Below are positions 11,160-22,700 of a stretch of DNA of 64,000 nucleotides, piece after piece; position 1 is the stretch's first letter; every line of letters begins with the position of its first letter. Below the pieces are notes generated by a model. The model was not told where the DNA came from. It was given only the letters and a program-made list of their open reading frames with translations, and ran no database searches. A program made the position numbers and the translations under genes. Origin of the DNA: Dipteris shenzhenensis (taxonomy: Eukaryota > Polypodiophyta > Polypodiopsida > Gleicheniales); NCBI GenBank assembly GCA_047967505.1, contig CM106539.1, one strand, 5' to 3'.

Positions 11160-11764
11160 CATAAAGCCTTTGGTCAATACCTGGCAATAGTGGACGGCGG
11201 AGCCAGAGTAAACATTCTGGCAAGAGAGCTATATGAAGAATGGGGCCTACCTCTAATGCAAAAGGCCACATTTAACATCCGCTTAGCTAACCACACGAAA
11301 ATGAAGCCATTGGGTATCGTTGACAATGTGCCAACAAAATTGCTAGAGTAAGATTCACACTCCAATTTACTATCTTGGATCTTCCCAAGGGTGCCACAGC
11401 ATACCAGATATTTTTGGGAAGACCATGGCTTCGGGAAGCGTCAATACTCCATGATTGGGGCACTGATAGGATCACTATCCAAAATAGAGAAACCGTTGTC
11501 AAGATAAATCTGGGAACAGGGGAAATCAAACCCACTATTCCTAGAAATGTTGAAGACACTTCTTCCACCACAGCCACCGATCATACATCCCCTGAACCTA
11601 CCAATGCACAAAAGCTCATAGAAGGGGATACACAAAGTGTCATCAACAATTGGATACAGACGTTGGCTACAATAGATAATTGTAAAACAACACATCTAAT
11701 GTTGCCAGATGTGGATGCCCAAATGATACAACTAGAAGCACCAATCTGGGATGATGAATCATAA
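11160..11764 (+). pseudogene. Gypsy retropepsin-like protease remnant
   Basis: The frame near 11190 reads VDGGARVNIL, the catalytic DSGA motif in the DGGA-like form, followed by a substrate-flap-like region. A stop and frame change at about 11350 lead into the open frame 11375-11764 with IFLGRPWLREAS, matching the usual ILGRPWL-type motif near the end of gypsy proteases, and then a Thr/Asn-rich linker. It would cleave the Gag-Pol polyprotein; the frame change makes it non-functional. Confidence 0.8.
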
Positions 11765-11829
11765 TTAGTCAAAATGCCAGTCTTCATGACAGGCGTCGAA
11801 TGGGACAGTGACCTTAAAGAGTTCATAAT

Positions 11830-12937
11830 AGAAGGCTATGGTGTGACATCCCATCGAGACTAGGAGAATCCTAGAAATGTGTCATGAATGCTCTGGTCAT
11901 TTTGCTTTAGCAAGCAGAGCTAGGAGAATTCTTAATGCAAGTTACTTTTGGCCACGCCTCCATAAGGATGTATATGAATGGTGTCAAAGTTGTAAAGTAT
12001 GCCAAAAGTTTGGAAGGCGACAGTTGATTCCTCGGCCCTTGAAGCCTATTCTAGCATATGGACCATTTGAGAGGTGGGGGTAGGACTTTGTGGGACCACT
12101 CCCTCGCTCATCTCAGGGCAAACATTATTTATTGGTAGTGACAGATTATGCAACTTAGTGGACAAAGGCCAAGGCCACAATCAATAGCAAGGCAAGCACG
12201 ATTGCAAAATTTCTCTTTGATCAAATTTGTTCACGCTTTGGTTGTTCTTTGGAAATTCTCACTGATGGAGGAGCCTCTTTTAGAAATGAACTAATTGAAG
12301 ATGTGGTCCATAAACTAAAGATAAATCATAGCATGTCCACGCCATACTATCCCCAATGTAATGGCTTGGCTGAGAAAACAAATGGATTGTTGTGCAATTC
12401 AATGGGAAAGCTTGTACACACCAAGAAAAGGCATTGGGATAGGCACTTGGCAGAAGTTTTATGGGCTTACAGAACCACACATAAGCTAGCTATTGGGTTT
12501 ATACCATTCTAACTAGTGTATGGAATAGAAGCCATTTTACCCATTGAATTGGAGATACATAGTCTTCACATTGCTGTTGCAAGAATAGAAGGACAGGAGG
12601 ATGCCTATGCTCAACGCTTGGTATAGCTAGAAGCCTTAGATGAATGCAGATTACAGGCCTCACAAAACTTGGAAGCTTCTCAAAAAAGGCGCAAGGCCCG
12701 TTTTGACACCAAAATACACAAGAAGAAAGATATTGTAGAAGAGATTTGGTTATGAGATTTGATAGTCGTCTAGACAAGCGGCTAGACAAAAAGTTTATCA
12801 CCCGATGGAAGGGACCATATCAAGTCAAGAAGAAGTTCACTAATGGAACCTATCAGCTTCAGGATGTTGACGGCATGGTGATACCCGAATGCACCAATGA
12901 GTATCACATTAAATACTTCTATGCTCGACCACCTTGA
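11830..12937 (+). pseudogene. Gypsy integrase remnant
   Basis: The N-terminal zinc-binding module is visible (HECSGHFALASRARR, then CQSCKVC), followed by the catalytic core with DFVGP, VTDYAT, LTDGGASFRNE and NGLAEKTN, giving the D, D and E landmarks. A C-terminal GPY/F-type segment (RWKGPYQVKKKF) ends at a stop at 12937. In-frame stops lie at about 12080, 12158, 12512 and 12627, and a frame shift lies near 12750. Family role: insertion of the cDNA copy into host DNA. This copy is dead. Confidence 0.88.
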
Positions 12938-12993
12938 GGGCCAGCAGACCCCCTTTGTTCACTAGAGAGGATCTGCTGGGGGGGGGGGGAAGA

Positions 12994-14133
12994 TGTGACA
13001 CCAAAAATTGATATTTTTAATTTAGCATTGGTATTGTTTTTCTCTATGATAAGAGTTTGAGTATCAAGTGATAGCCTAGCGGCTCTCACTTATTTCTATT
13101 TTCTTAGATATTGTATGGGATTGAGAGGATGAGTGGAATGGATCATTGTAAATACCTTGTGTATGAATGATAAATACCTTGGTATGGGGTGAGAGTTATT
13201 TGTGTATGGGATATTATGGGGTTTTTAGAAAATAGGAAGAGTGAGTCATATAAAGAGGTGGGCTCATGTCCATGTGTTCCAATAATATAAGAGAGATCAC
13301 ATGCCAAGCGTGTGGAAGGCATGTGGAGGAGTGTGGAGTCAAGAGAAATCCTTCTAGAATTCCTATGTGGAATAAGGAGGATGTGGACATATGGAAAAGA
13401 GAGGGTCCCTATGGGTTCCATGTGGGGAGACTCTTGAATTTCTCAATATTTTAAGAGTCTTGAGCATCTTTTGATGGGACACATGGCAACAGTAGCCAAA
13501 AGGACATGGATGGTGACATACAGGCTTATGTGATTGATGGGGAAAGGAATCTACCAGCAGCAATTGTAAATGGGTGAAGGAGGGTGACAAAATCTCTATA
13601 AAAGGAGCCCTCCTCTCCCTTGTTCATCATCTCTTCCACCATTAGGCCTCATGTTGCTGTAGCTCTAGTCTCCCCAAGCCTCTTCCATGAGCCTTCTCTC
13701 CCTCTTGTAGATATTCTCTTATGTAGACTCTTGAGTCCATCTCTCTCTATTTCATTCTCTCTCTATGAGTAGTCTTGGACCTTTCGCTCCCTCTTCTACA
13801 TATGAAACCTCTTCTTCTCCCTTGTGTTTGTAGTATTTTGAGTTGCATTGGAGTAAAGTCTCACTCTATTGGTAATGAAGGTCACTTTAGGTTCTCTCTC
13901 TTGAGTGTCTCTTCCCTTTTTCCATTGTTTTCTCTTCCAAAGTGCTCAAAAGTGTTGTCTATTTGGCTGCTCATTGCGCATACATGGTTTATCTATTTCC
14001 CAAGCCACAAACGGAGCTCTTCTTTCCCTCCTAGGTGACTTTTATGGTACTTGGATCATTGATGAAGTCTAATCATGGAGGTAGTATTCTCCCAAGTTGG
14101 CATCAGTAGAAGAAGTAGGTGTTTTTCATGACA
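12994..14133 (+). repeat. Probable 3' LTR of the first gypsy element
   Basis: A run of G (about 12978-12989, gctgggggg...aaga) forms a polypurine tract immediately before TGTGACACC at 12994. Inside is a TATA-like box (tataaaag, 13597-13604) followed by pyrimidine-rich sequence, as in a U3/R junction. The right end is set only by a TG...CA-like ending (catgaca) at 14133 and could be wrong by a hundred bases or more. Confidence 0.55.
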
Positions 14134-14480
14134 GTTTTACCCCCTGTCAGTATTTTGCTTATAATTTTTTGCTCGATGGTTTGATTTGGATGAAACTTAT
14201 ATCAGCGTGAAGCTCTATTCAAGGGGAATCGTCTATATCTTCAGTTATTGTATTGGAGGTCAAATAAAAAATCTATGACTCTCTGTGTGTGATTGTTTCT
14301 TTTTCGAAGAGTTTTTATCCCCATCCAGTAAACTGCCCATATCTTTCCGGCAGTGAACAGTGAGCAGGGATTTGCAGCGGTATTAAAACGTTAGTTTTAA
14401 AACGTTGTATTAAAATGTTTTAAACATTTTTAAAGTAGCTGTGGAGCATTTTTATCTAGGATCGGCTCCTACTAGTTCCC
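14134..14480. other. Intergenic, no gene seen
   Basis: Mixed sequence with a short internal repeat of taaaacgtt/ttaaaatgtt words at 14383-14440. Nothing coding was recognised. Confidence 0.45.
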
Positions 14481-14487
14481 GACCCAT

Positions 14488-14630
14488 ACACCGGCCGATA
14501 TTTTGACACAACACCGACCGGTATTACATAATACCGACCAGTTTAGGATACACCGACCGGTGTTTCTCTACACCGACTAGTATAATTAACAACACTGATC
14601 AGTGTTTATAGACACTGGCCAGTGTTGTTA
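14488..14630. repeat. Array of short palindromes of the accgaccggt type
   Basis: About seven units follow one another every 19-22 bp: caccggccgatatt, caccgaccggtatt, taccgaccagttt, caccgaccggtgtt, caccgactagtat, acactgatcagtgt and acactggccagtgt. The last two are exact palindromes and the others are close to palindromic with a drifting centre (ccgg, ctag, atca). A TATA-like ttatataaa at 14634-14642 follows. It may be a subterminal repeat block of a DNA transposon or a protein-binding array. Confidence 0.6.
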
Positions 14631-14649
14631 ATGTTATATAAACTAGCGC

Positions 14650-15990
14650 CGCACTGGTACTATTCACCAAATCCAAGATTCCTAGAATACTGTGGAGTTT
14701 TGGGAAAGACAAGAAGCATAAGAAAAAGGATAAACAAAGCTACAAAGAAATTTGTAAGTTTTGTTAGTCCTTCTAAGCTTAAAAAAAGTATCTAGTACCA
14801 GTGGTGGGCATGCTTTTGCCGGTCGGAATCCACTCGCACTTAGATACTAGTTTGAAAATTAGCATTGACATACTATTAGGTGAAGAGTAAGTTAGTTGCA
14901 TGTGACATTGTACTTAGCTTTGGAAAGATAGATGATTTTTATTTTATGCATGAAGTATATAAGTTGTAACTTATCTAGATTGTAGACTCTTTGGAAAGAC
15001 TTGTCACTTAGGACTAGGTAAAGAGTTTGTTAGTTTCATGGCTTGGAATTTTACTTTAGCTATATAACTTAAGATTTCATTCTAGATGCATGAAATATAG
15101 TAGATAGATACTAGCAAATTTTAGAAAAATGGTAGAGTAGACATTAGCGCATAAAATGATTTGCTTTTGGAATAGTTTATGTTTGTCACACAAAGATTAC
15201 AAACAAATGCTATAGTGAATGAACATATTCAAAACATAGAAAACACTATACTAAACACACTACACATAAGCACTTAACAAGTACTTTAATTATGCTTGTC
15301 CTTGCCATTAACAACAGGTAGTAGAGAATTCATTTACATCAACACAAGCCCTCCTGAAGATTGAACGCTACTTCTACGATGAAGAGATGAGCTTGAGAAG
15401 ATGGATCCAAGCAGTACATACATCTTCTTTAATGACATAATCAAGAAATATTTAAAGCATAAACCATCATTATAAACACTTATTTCATTAATTTTAGACT
15501 CATATGTCTACTCTTGGACTAATCCCAAAAATCCTTCCCAAATGAAAAGTTTACTTTATGAAAATCTCATTCGAGAATCAAAAGTTCACTTTTTGGCACT
15601 ATCATTTCCACATGATAAATTTCACAATCTGTCTCTATAATGGTGCATTACCAATGCAAAAACTTCAATTAAATCCTACTTTTGTACTTCTTGTTTTTAA
15701 CAATTCTATTCACGTTTAAAAAAAATCATGAGTTATTAATTTAAATCCATAAAAAATCACTTTCAAAATAAAGACTTATTAATATAATTTAATCCAAAAG
15801 AATGCACTTAAAATTTGATGTAGAAAACTATAACACTCTTGAAGTCCCAAAAAATTTAAAGGTTAAAATAGACAAGAGGCATGGAAGAACTGGAGAGTGA
15901 ACATCAAAGAGTATTCAGGTAGTAACTCTACTAATTTTTGAAAGCCAAAGTATGACACATGCTCAGAAAGATGGCATGGATACATGGCGA
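14650..15990. other. AT-rich intergenic, no gene seen
   Basis: No coding frame or RNA gene was recognised. Poly-A/T runs and low-complexity AT sequence dominate from 15600 to 15850. Confidence 0.5.
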
Positions 15991-15998
15991 GGTTTGAA

Positions 15999-16230
15999 GA
16001 TATCTGATGAACTGATTACATCCCACTATGCATGAAGATATCCGATTACATCCCACTATGCATGAAGATATATGAATTGATTACATCCCACTCTGCGTGA
16101 AGATATTCAAACTGATTACATCTCACTGTGTGAGATGGAGTACTTTCCAAAGGACTGCCCCTATAAGGATATTACCTCGTATATTGCCCCTATAAGGATA
16201 TTCTAATGGACTGCCCCTATAAGGATATTA
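15999..16230. repeat. Two adjacent short tandem arrays
   Basis: Four copies of a gattacatcccactatgcatgaagatat-type unit run from about 16011 to 16140 with variable spacing. They are followed by three copies of ggactgcccctataaggatattacctcg-type sequence to about 16232. The second motif resembles the KDCPYKD zinc-knuckle end of gag, so it may be a local amplification of gag sequence. Confidence 0.65.
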
Positions 16231-17039
16231 CCTCGGTGGTTCCACCCAAAATAGGAGCCACACCCTTGTGTGTTTGGTGCAGAGTGGAGCATCTATTCAA
16301 GGATTGCCCCTTGAGGAGACCAAAAACTCCGGCCACCCTGCCCAAGAGCAATAGCATCAATTTGCTAAGTATTAAATAGGGTCAAGTAGTGGCAGGGCCC
16401 TTGAAGGTCATCACGAGGATGCAAGCCAGGGCCATAGGAAAGCAAATGAAGAAGTAGGCAAGGGAGGACAAAATGCCCATGCCGCAAATCCCCGAGGTGC
16501 CCCAACCCCTGCAAACCAGGTCCAAGAAGGTCACCAGGGTGAGCAAAGGAACGAACCAAGTATTCATCCAAGACAGTTCAAATGAGGAGACAACCACCCT
16601 TGCCACCTCTTCTACCTCTAGACATGAGTGCTCTCCTAGGATGATGCTTCCATATGCGAATGTAAACAAGCCAGTGCGGGCCCAAGGCCTCACCTCTCCT
16701 TCGTATAAAGAAACGTATCTAGACCTAGCCTTGGAGAAACAACACTTAATAGACGATTAGAACTTGGCACGGGAATGCCAGGAGAAATTCGAGTGTAGGC
16801 TCAAGGGTAACAAAGATTTAGATACCATCCACCCGGACCACCTGACCACCCGTAAAGGGGCAAGGGCACTTAGGTTGCCAGAGAGGGTGGAAGAAGAGGA
16901 ACTATCTAACTCCGGCAAATCAGAGGCTCTAGAATTGATGCAACAAATGTTAAAAGAGGACCCGGTGCTACAGAACCTACGAGAGGAAAAAGACATCTAT
17001 GATCTTGAGGATCTGCCATCAGTAGGCAAGGAGACGTCT

Positions 17040-18114
17040 TAGGAACCATGCAATAGTGTCAGGTTAGCGACCTTCCTCCATAGAGGTTAAGATGCCAATT
17101 GCATCCTTGTTAAAAGAAAATTCTACCCTCTAGTGAGACCTCTCAAAGTGGATGAATGGGCAATTTCTACCCCAAGGTCCTACCAGTTGACCAACCACAA
17201 GAGGAGAACCATGATGATCAATGTCTTCAAGGAGTACCTAAGGGACTTCGTACAAGTCTTCTTGGATGATGTGTGTGTGAACTTGACATGGGATGATCAC
17301 ATGAGAAACCTAAAACTAGTCCTAGAGAGATGCAGGTTGTATTGGATATCCTTGAATCCCCTTAAGTGCCAATTTTGGGTCAAAGACGACGTGATTCTCA
17401 GTCTCATAATGTCTCTCCACGGATTACAACAAGATCAAGCTTATTCTAGAGTTACCTTCCCCCACCAATGCCAAGGGAGTGTAGCAGTTTACGGGCCATA
17501 TGGGTTACTATCGAAGGTTCATCCTATTTTACGTAGACATAGCCCAGCCATTGTACAAGCTTTTAGTAGTCTTTGAGTGGACTAAGGAATGTGAGAATCC
17601 TTTGAGACCCTTAAGCTAGCTCTGGCCACAGCACCGGTATTGCGGGCCCAGACTAGAATCTAATATTCCACATCCACATAGATGCCCCAAACTTTGCCAT
17701 CGGATGTGTGTGAGCCCAATCAGGGGAGTACAACTTGGACTACCCAGTGTACTTTGCTAGTCGATAATTAAATGATGCGAGGTTAATTACACGACAACAG
17801 AGAGGGAAATCTTGGCCATGGTCTGCATAGTTAAGAAGTTTAGGCATTACTTGTTAGCCAACAAGTTTTCCTTTTTTTTAAATCATCAAGCCTTACTGTA
17901 TTTGGTTAACAAGCCCTGCATGACAGGACGCATCACAAGGTGGATGCTAATCCTTTTGGAGTTTGACTTCACAATCACAATACGTAAAGGAAAGACCCAC
18001 ATCCTAGCCGACCACCTCTCAAGGATTCCCAATGGGGATGCCCCAATGAGAGTCAAGGACGACCTCCCAGATCCTCCCCTATTCCTCATTGACAATTCTA
18101 GAATGGGCAGTTGA
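17040..18114 (+). pseudogene. Truncated gypsy reverse transcriptase and RNase H
   Basis: The frame 17133-17576 carries VQVFLDDVCV, the catalytic LDD strand, followed by WDDHMRNLKLVLERCR and LNPLKC, all standard for gypsy RT. Upstream motifs expected before PFGL-type sequence are missing, so a deletion joins a short N-terminal piece to the palm. RNase H follows after a stop-rich gap: TTTEREILAMV and KFRHYLLANKF at about 17790-17880, ending with KTHILADHLSRI near 18020. Non-functional. Confidence 0.85.
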
Positions 18115-18219
18115 AATAGGCTACCTGTCAAATAGGTTGCCTCTAGACAAAGCCCTCAAGAGGGATAGAGCATGAAAACTCATCAAGGATGGAGCACCAT
18201 ATCAGCTAATTGCAGGCCA

Positions 18220-19347
18220 ACTATACTGCATGGGAAAGGATGGCATCATGCGTAGGTGCGTGTGCAAGCACGAATATATTGACATGCTCAAAGAAGCCCA
18301 TTCTGGGATAGTAGGTGGTCAATTCGCCCACTGACGCTACGGCACGTAAAGTGTTGGGGACAACTCTCTTCGAAGATGTAGCTATGTTTATCAAGCGATG
18401 CGATCCTTGCCAACAAAGAGTGCAAATCCCACATAAAGCGGACATGATGCCCCTAATAGGAATATTAACAAATCATCCCTTTGAGAAATGGGGCATAGAT
18501 TTTATTGGCCCGATAAGCCCAACCGCTAGAGGAACAGGGGGCAGATACATTATCCTAGCCCACACATTATTTCACCAAATGGGTGGAGGGGTGAGCCATA
18601 AGAAAATATGATGCATAGTCCATAGCAAATTTTTTATACGAACAAGTCATCACACGGTTTGGGTGCCCCTTAGAATTGGTCAGTGACCAAGGAACTCATT
18701 TCCTCAATGAAACTATAGCAATTCTGACTAGCAAATTCATGATCATACATAGGAAGTCAAAGCCATACTACCCCAGGACAAATGGTTTGGCTAAGAGCTC
18801 GAATAAGACATGCTGCAAGATTATAACCTACACTGTGGAAGCCAGTCATACTGACCGGAAACACAAGCTCATTGCTGAATTGTGGGCCTACCGAACGTCT
18901 TACAAAGTGACCATGAACTACACCCCCTTTAGCTTAGCCTTTGGGGTGGAAGCAGTTATGCCAATGGAATATGTAGTGCCCAGCCTTCGCATCACGGTCA
19001 AAGAAAGGCTCACCAAAAATGCCTTGGCAGAGCACTTAATAGATCTCGAATGGCTAGATGAAATGACATTATGTGTAGCCTATTGCCTCCGAGTGGAGAA
19101 GGCACGGCGCAAAAAATGGTTCGATCGCAACCTCCAGAACAAGGACCTCAAGGAAGGAGATCTCACACTTCTCTATAGCATCTGCAACACCAAATGTAAA
19201 CTTAAATACAGGGACATGGGTCCCTACCATGTAGTAGAGATTACTCCGCAAGGCGCATGCCGAATAGCTACCCTGGATAGAGTGGAAATGGATGGCTACC
19301 TCAACAGGAGAAAATTGAAAAGATACTATGACCCCCTCACCCTATAG
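18220..19347 (+). pseudogene. Gypsy integrase remnant with altered catalytic Glu
   Basis: It has the zinc-finger Cys pair (CDPCQQ), the core WGIDFIGPIS near 18490, VSDQGTHFLNE at 18676, and NGLAKSSNK where the family normally has NG-x-A/V-E, so the third catalytic residue appears changed from Glu to Lys. The C-terminal part stays open for 223 codons to 19347 (LWAYRTSYK, MGPYHVVEI). The first catalytic strand is separated by frame changes around 18600-18670. Confidence 0.85.
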
Positions 19348-19429
19348 ACCCTCCAGGCCATCCGTGTTTAAGGCAACACTTGAACATCCAGAACCGCCGA
19401 CAGGCGACTGATGAACTAACGGTAGATCC

Positions 19430-19740
19430 AACTAGGTTGAATGTCCAATTGCAAGGCCCGAGCTTACGCATCCAGGCACTCGCGGATTTGGGAGTGAGCC
19501 ATAACTTCATCTCCCACGAAGTATGAGAAGCATTGCAGGTACCCCTAAACCTTACTGCAGCCTCAGTCTACACAATCAACGGTCAACTCTTAAGCACATT
19601 GGGGTATGTGGACTTGAAACTAATGGTTATTCATCAAGAAGTAGAGATTCATTTTTATGTTCTCTCCATAGACGCGATCGACAAACATATGATATTGGGA
19701 AGGACCTGGTGCCATACTGTGAATTGCCAAATTGACTAGA
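19430..19740 (+). pseudogene. Retroelement aspartic protease fragment with lost active site
   Basis: A frame just after the gypsy integrase reads ADLGVSHNFISHEV, which aligns with the DSGASHNFIS active-site motif but has DLGV in place of DSGA. It ends with KHMILGRTWCHTVN, matching ILG-x-x-W. One stop falls after SHEV. Because it lies downstream of integrase it must come from a different element or a rearrangement, since gypsy proteases normally sit upstream of RT. Confidence 0.7.
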
Positions 19741-19749
19741 GGGCTCAAA

Positions 19750-22700
19750 CAGCAACTCTCATGAACGGGGGGAGAACTATAGTAATTCTGCTTTGTGAAG
19801 TTTGTCCCACCTCCCCCATAGTACCACCACCCGCAAAAGGCAATGAAATTGTAAACAGCAGCCCCCAACGCTCCTAGCTCCGACCCTCGAAGGAAGTCTA
19901 GGCCGAGACAACGCGAAGTTCTAATCGCAATGATAGCAAGGCATGCCACAAGCTACTCTTCCACCCCTACTGCCCACATAGAAATGTCATGAACAACAGG
20001 TATAAAAAGCCATCCTCTGTGCACAACGTCACTTCAACAGGAGTCAACCGCCCTGGAAGACCTAAGTAAGGGAAGGGTCTCAGATCCCTTCTTGGCCCGC
20101 ACAAACACAGGCAATCCCATCCACAAGAAGGGCTCGATGCCACCAATTTCCTCAACTGCAAGGGACAATTTCACCACTCCAAGCACAACGGCCTCACAAG
20201 CGGTGGGTTGTGACGACGAAGCTCTTAAAAGCCCAAGACTACTACCAAGGCGAGTGAGCCACTTGGGTCCACAAACTTCCAACGACATCAAATACGCAAT
20301 CCCAACTCATTGGGGTTCAGAAGGTAGTAACACAAGAACCTGTGTCACCTCTGGATGCAGTCCCACAAGAACCTACCCTCGAGCCCAACGCAACGAACAA
20401 GCCCTCAAGCCCACGGAGTGCCATGATTCCACAAATAGTACAACTCAATAGAAGGTCACTCAGGCTCCTGAGGAAGCAACAAAAGAACTGACCCCTAAAA
20501 GTGGGGTAGTTACACAAGAACCTTCCTCCAAGCCTGTGTGCATGCACTTTACTCTAAATAGAGCACCGACGGTGCTACCCGAGCATAATCTGTCTACCAC
20601 ATCAAGGGTTGCGGTACCACAAGAACCTGTTTCCACCCTGATTACAGCCACACAAGAACCCACATGCCTTACCCCAAGAGAGATCCATCAAAGGGGACAC
20701 AGCAAATGATGGGGCACACCTGACAACCAGGATGATGTACAAACTCAACGCGTGCTCTACTTGGCTGATGATGTGGTCTGCTGCTCCTCGACATTCATCT
20801 CCATTGCATTCCACCTAATCATCCAATCTAGGTCTAGGTGAGTCTGTATGGTAGGCTCACGAGTCCTTGGTATCCCAATGCACCCACTCATTCACGATTA
20901 GCATTAGGTGAATATGGCCAGTACATTTTCAATGCATTTTCTTTGTGTTTTGGATCCTTGCACGCTGACCTCACAAGTCTATGCATCACCTAGTCCATTC
21001 ACCCCAGTTTTCCCCTCGCACGCATTTTCCTTTTTTCCCTTTTTTCCTCTTCCCTTCATTCCCTCTTTACCCCCCCCCTTTTTTTCCTCTCTCTCAAATT
21101 TTGACATCTGCTATTCCCACGGCCGTCGCCTTTTCTATATCCCCATGGCTGTTGCCTTTTCTGTATCCCCACGGCCATTGCCTTTTCTGTATCCCCATGG
21201 CCATCGCCTTCCTCCTATCTCTTGCTATCCCCACGACCTGCTGCTATAGCTCCTATCCCCACAACCCGTCGCCTTATGCTATCCCCCCGGCCGTAGGGAT
21301 ACCAAAAATTATAAAAGGCCACGGATCCCGACAACGAATTCTTCGAATTGGAAATGAAACTCAGCCTCTGTCCCCCAAATCCATAGTCCACTGGCCCCTC
21401 TGATATATATATATATATAAGTACACCCTCAGGGACAATCTGGATGCCCTCTGATGTTCCAATAGAGGAACTGCAAAAAGAGGAGGTAATCTTGACGCAA
21501 TAGGCCACTACTAGTAGTGCAAGCCTCCCTAGCACTGACATGCCTTGGACCCATTGTGGACTGCCTTTCCTTGTCACCTTGACATTAAGGTACTCAAGGA
21601 ATTCCTCCAAGCCTACAACTTGAACACCAAGGTCGGCATCCTCCGCGACGCAACAAGCACCCCCCACTTCTACCACCTCAATGTTGGATGTGGTGCGTGC
21701 TGCCTTCAGCCTCCACGTCATTGCAAAAAAGTACTCCTAGAAGAAAAAGCTACACAAAGCCCTCGGTCAGATCTGCAACTATGACAACCGAAAGAAGAGC
21801 AAGGGCCGCATCCACTTCTCCAAAATCCCCAAGACAGAGTTGGAGAAATTGGCAGGTCTGCTTCAGTGGTGGCTGCAAGCATACGAACCACCACCAATCA
21901 ATCGTGCCCAACATCCTCACAAGATTGGCAGTGCCACAGGTGACCAACTGGGCCGATTACTTATGCAGTTAGATGCGGAAAGCTCATGGCAAGGTCCTCG
22001 GCAACCCCATGCTATATATGACGGTGCTCTACCACATGCTACAGCCTCAACCGCTGATCGAATATGGGCTGGCCGACAAAGCATCCACAGGACTTGTGCC
22101 CACAGAAGAAGAGGAGATGGTGGCTGTACCTAAACGACCAAGGATAGATTCGAGCACCACCCCCTCCAGCTGTCTTGCTCAGGCACCCCTAGACAGTTAG
22201 CTATGCACCCAATATGAAGACCGCCAAGTGCAAGAATTCCTTAGAAGGAAGCACCGCGTCTCGAGCATGCCGCTCCGCTCTCTAAGGGCAAGGCTACCAC
22301 CTAGGACCCCATCAAGGTCGACGACTTCCATGGGGACCATACTATCCACATTGGCCTCCACCCTGGAGCCCAAGGTACTCAAACCACCCCCTCTCCTCCC
22401 CAAGTCTCGGCCTCAACTTCCGCCCAACCCCAAGAGACAACCTCCTTCATCACTGGATTCTCTTCATCCCCATGGGTCGGGCTCATAGAAGCCCTCCAAT
22501 TTTGGAGCGCACCCCAGCACCATGTCAACCGAATAGCTCTCACATGTCGATCAGATGGAGCTCCAGTTGTTGATGAATGCGATGGCCCAGCTCCCACAGG
22601 TGGCGCGAACAATTTTGCAAAGGAGTCAAGAGAACACCTCCTAGCTATCATCCTCTCTCCTCCAGGCATAACTCAGTGCACGTGACATCCACATGCTTAT

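Larger units (their letters stand above)
9750..14133 (+). mobile_element. Decayed Ty3/gypsy element without RT/RNase H
   Basis: In order: gag end with two zinc knuckles, an internal 377-bp duplication, an aspartic protease, integrase, a GPY/F-like C-terminus, a G-rich polypurine tract, and an LTR beginning TGTGACACC at 12994. Reverse transcriptase and RNase H are absent; the protease linker runs into the integrase HHCC region at about 11830-11900, so an internal deletion is likely. Several stops and frame changes show it is dead. No 5' LTR was recognised to the left. Confidence 0.85.
16235..19347 (+). mobile_element. Second decayed Ty3/gypsy element
   Basis: Gag end with a zinc knuckle (CVWCRVEHLFKDC, C-x2-C-x3-H-x4-C), a charged linker (16473-17042), a truncated reverse transcriptase, an RNase H end and integrase follow one another on the plus strand, ending at a stop at 19347. 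Most of the reverse transcriptase fingers and palm are missing. Stops and frame changes are spread throughout. LTRs could not be identified on either side. Confidence 0.85.

Noticed and set aside
13775-14038. Open frame inside the gypsy LTR
   Set aside because: It lies in pyrimidine-rich transcribed LTR sequence and has no recognisable domain.
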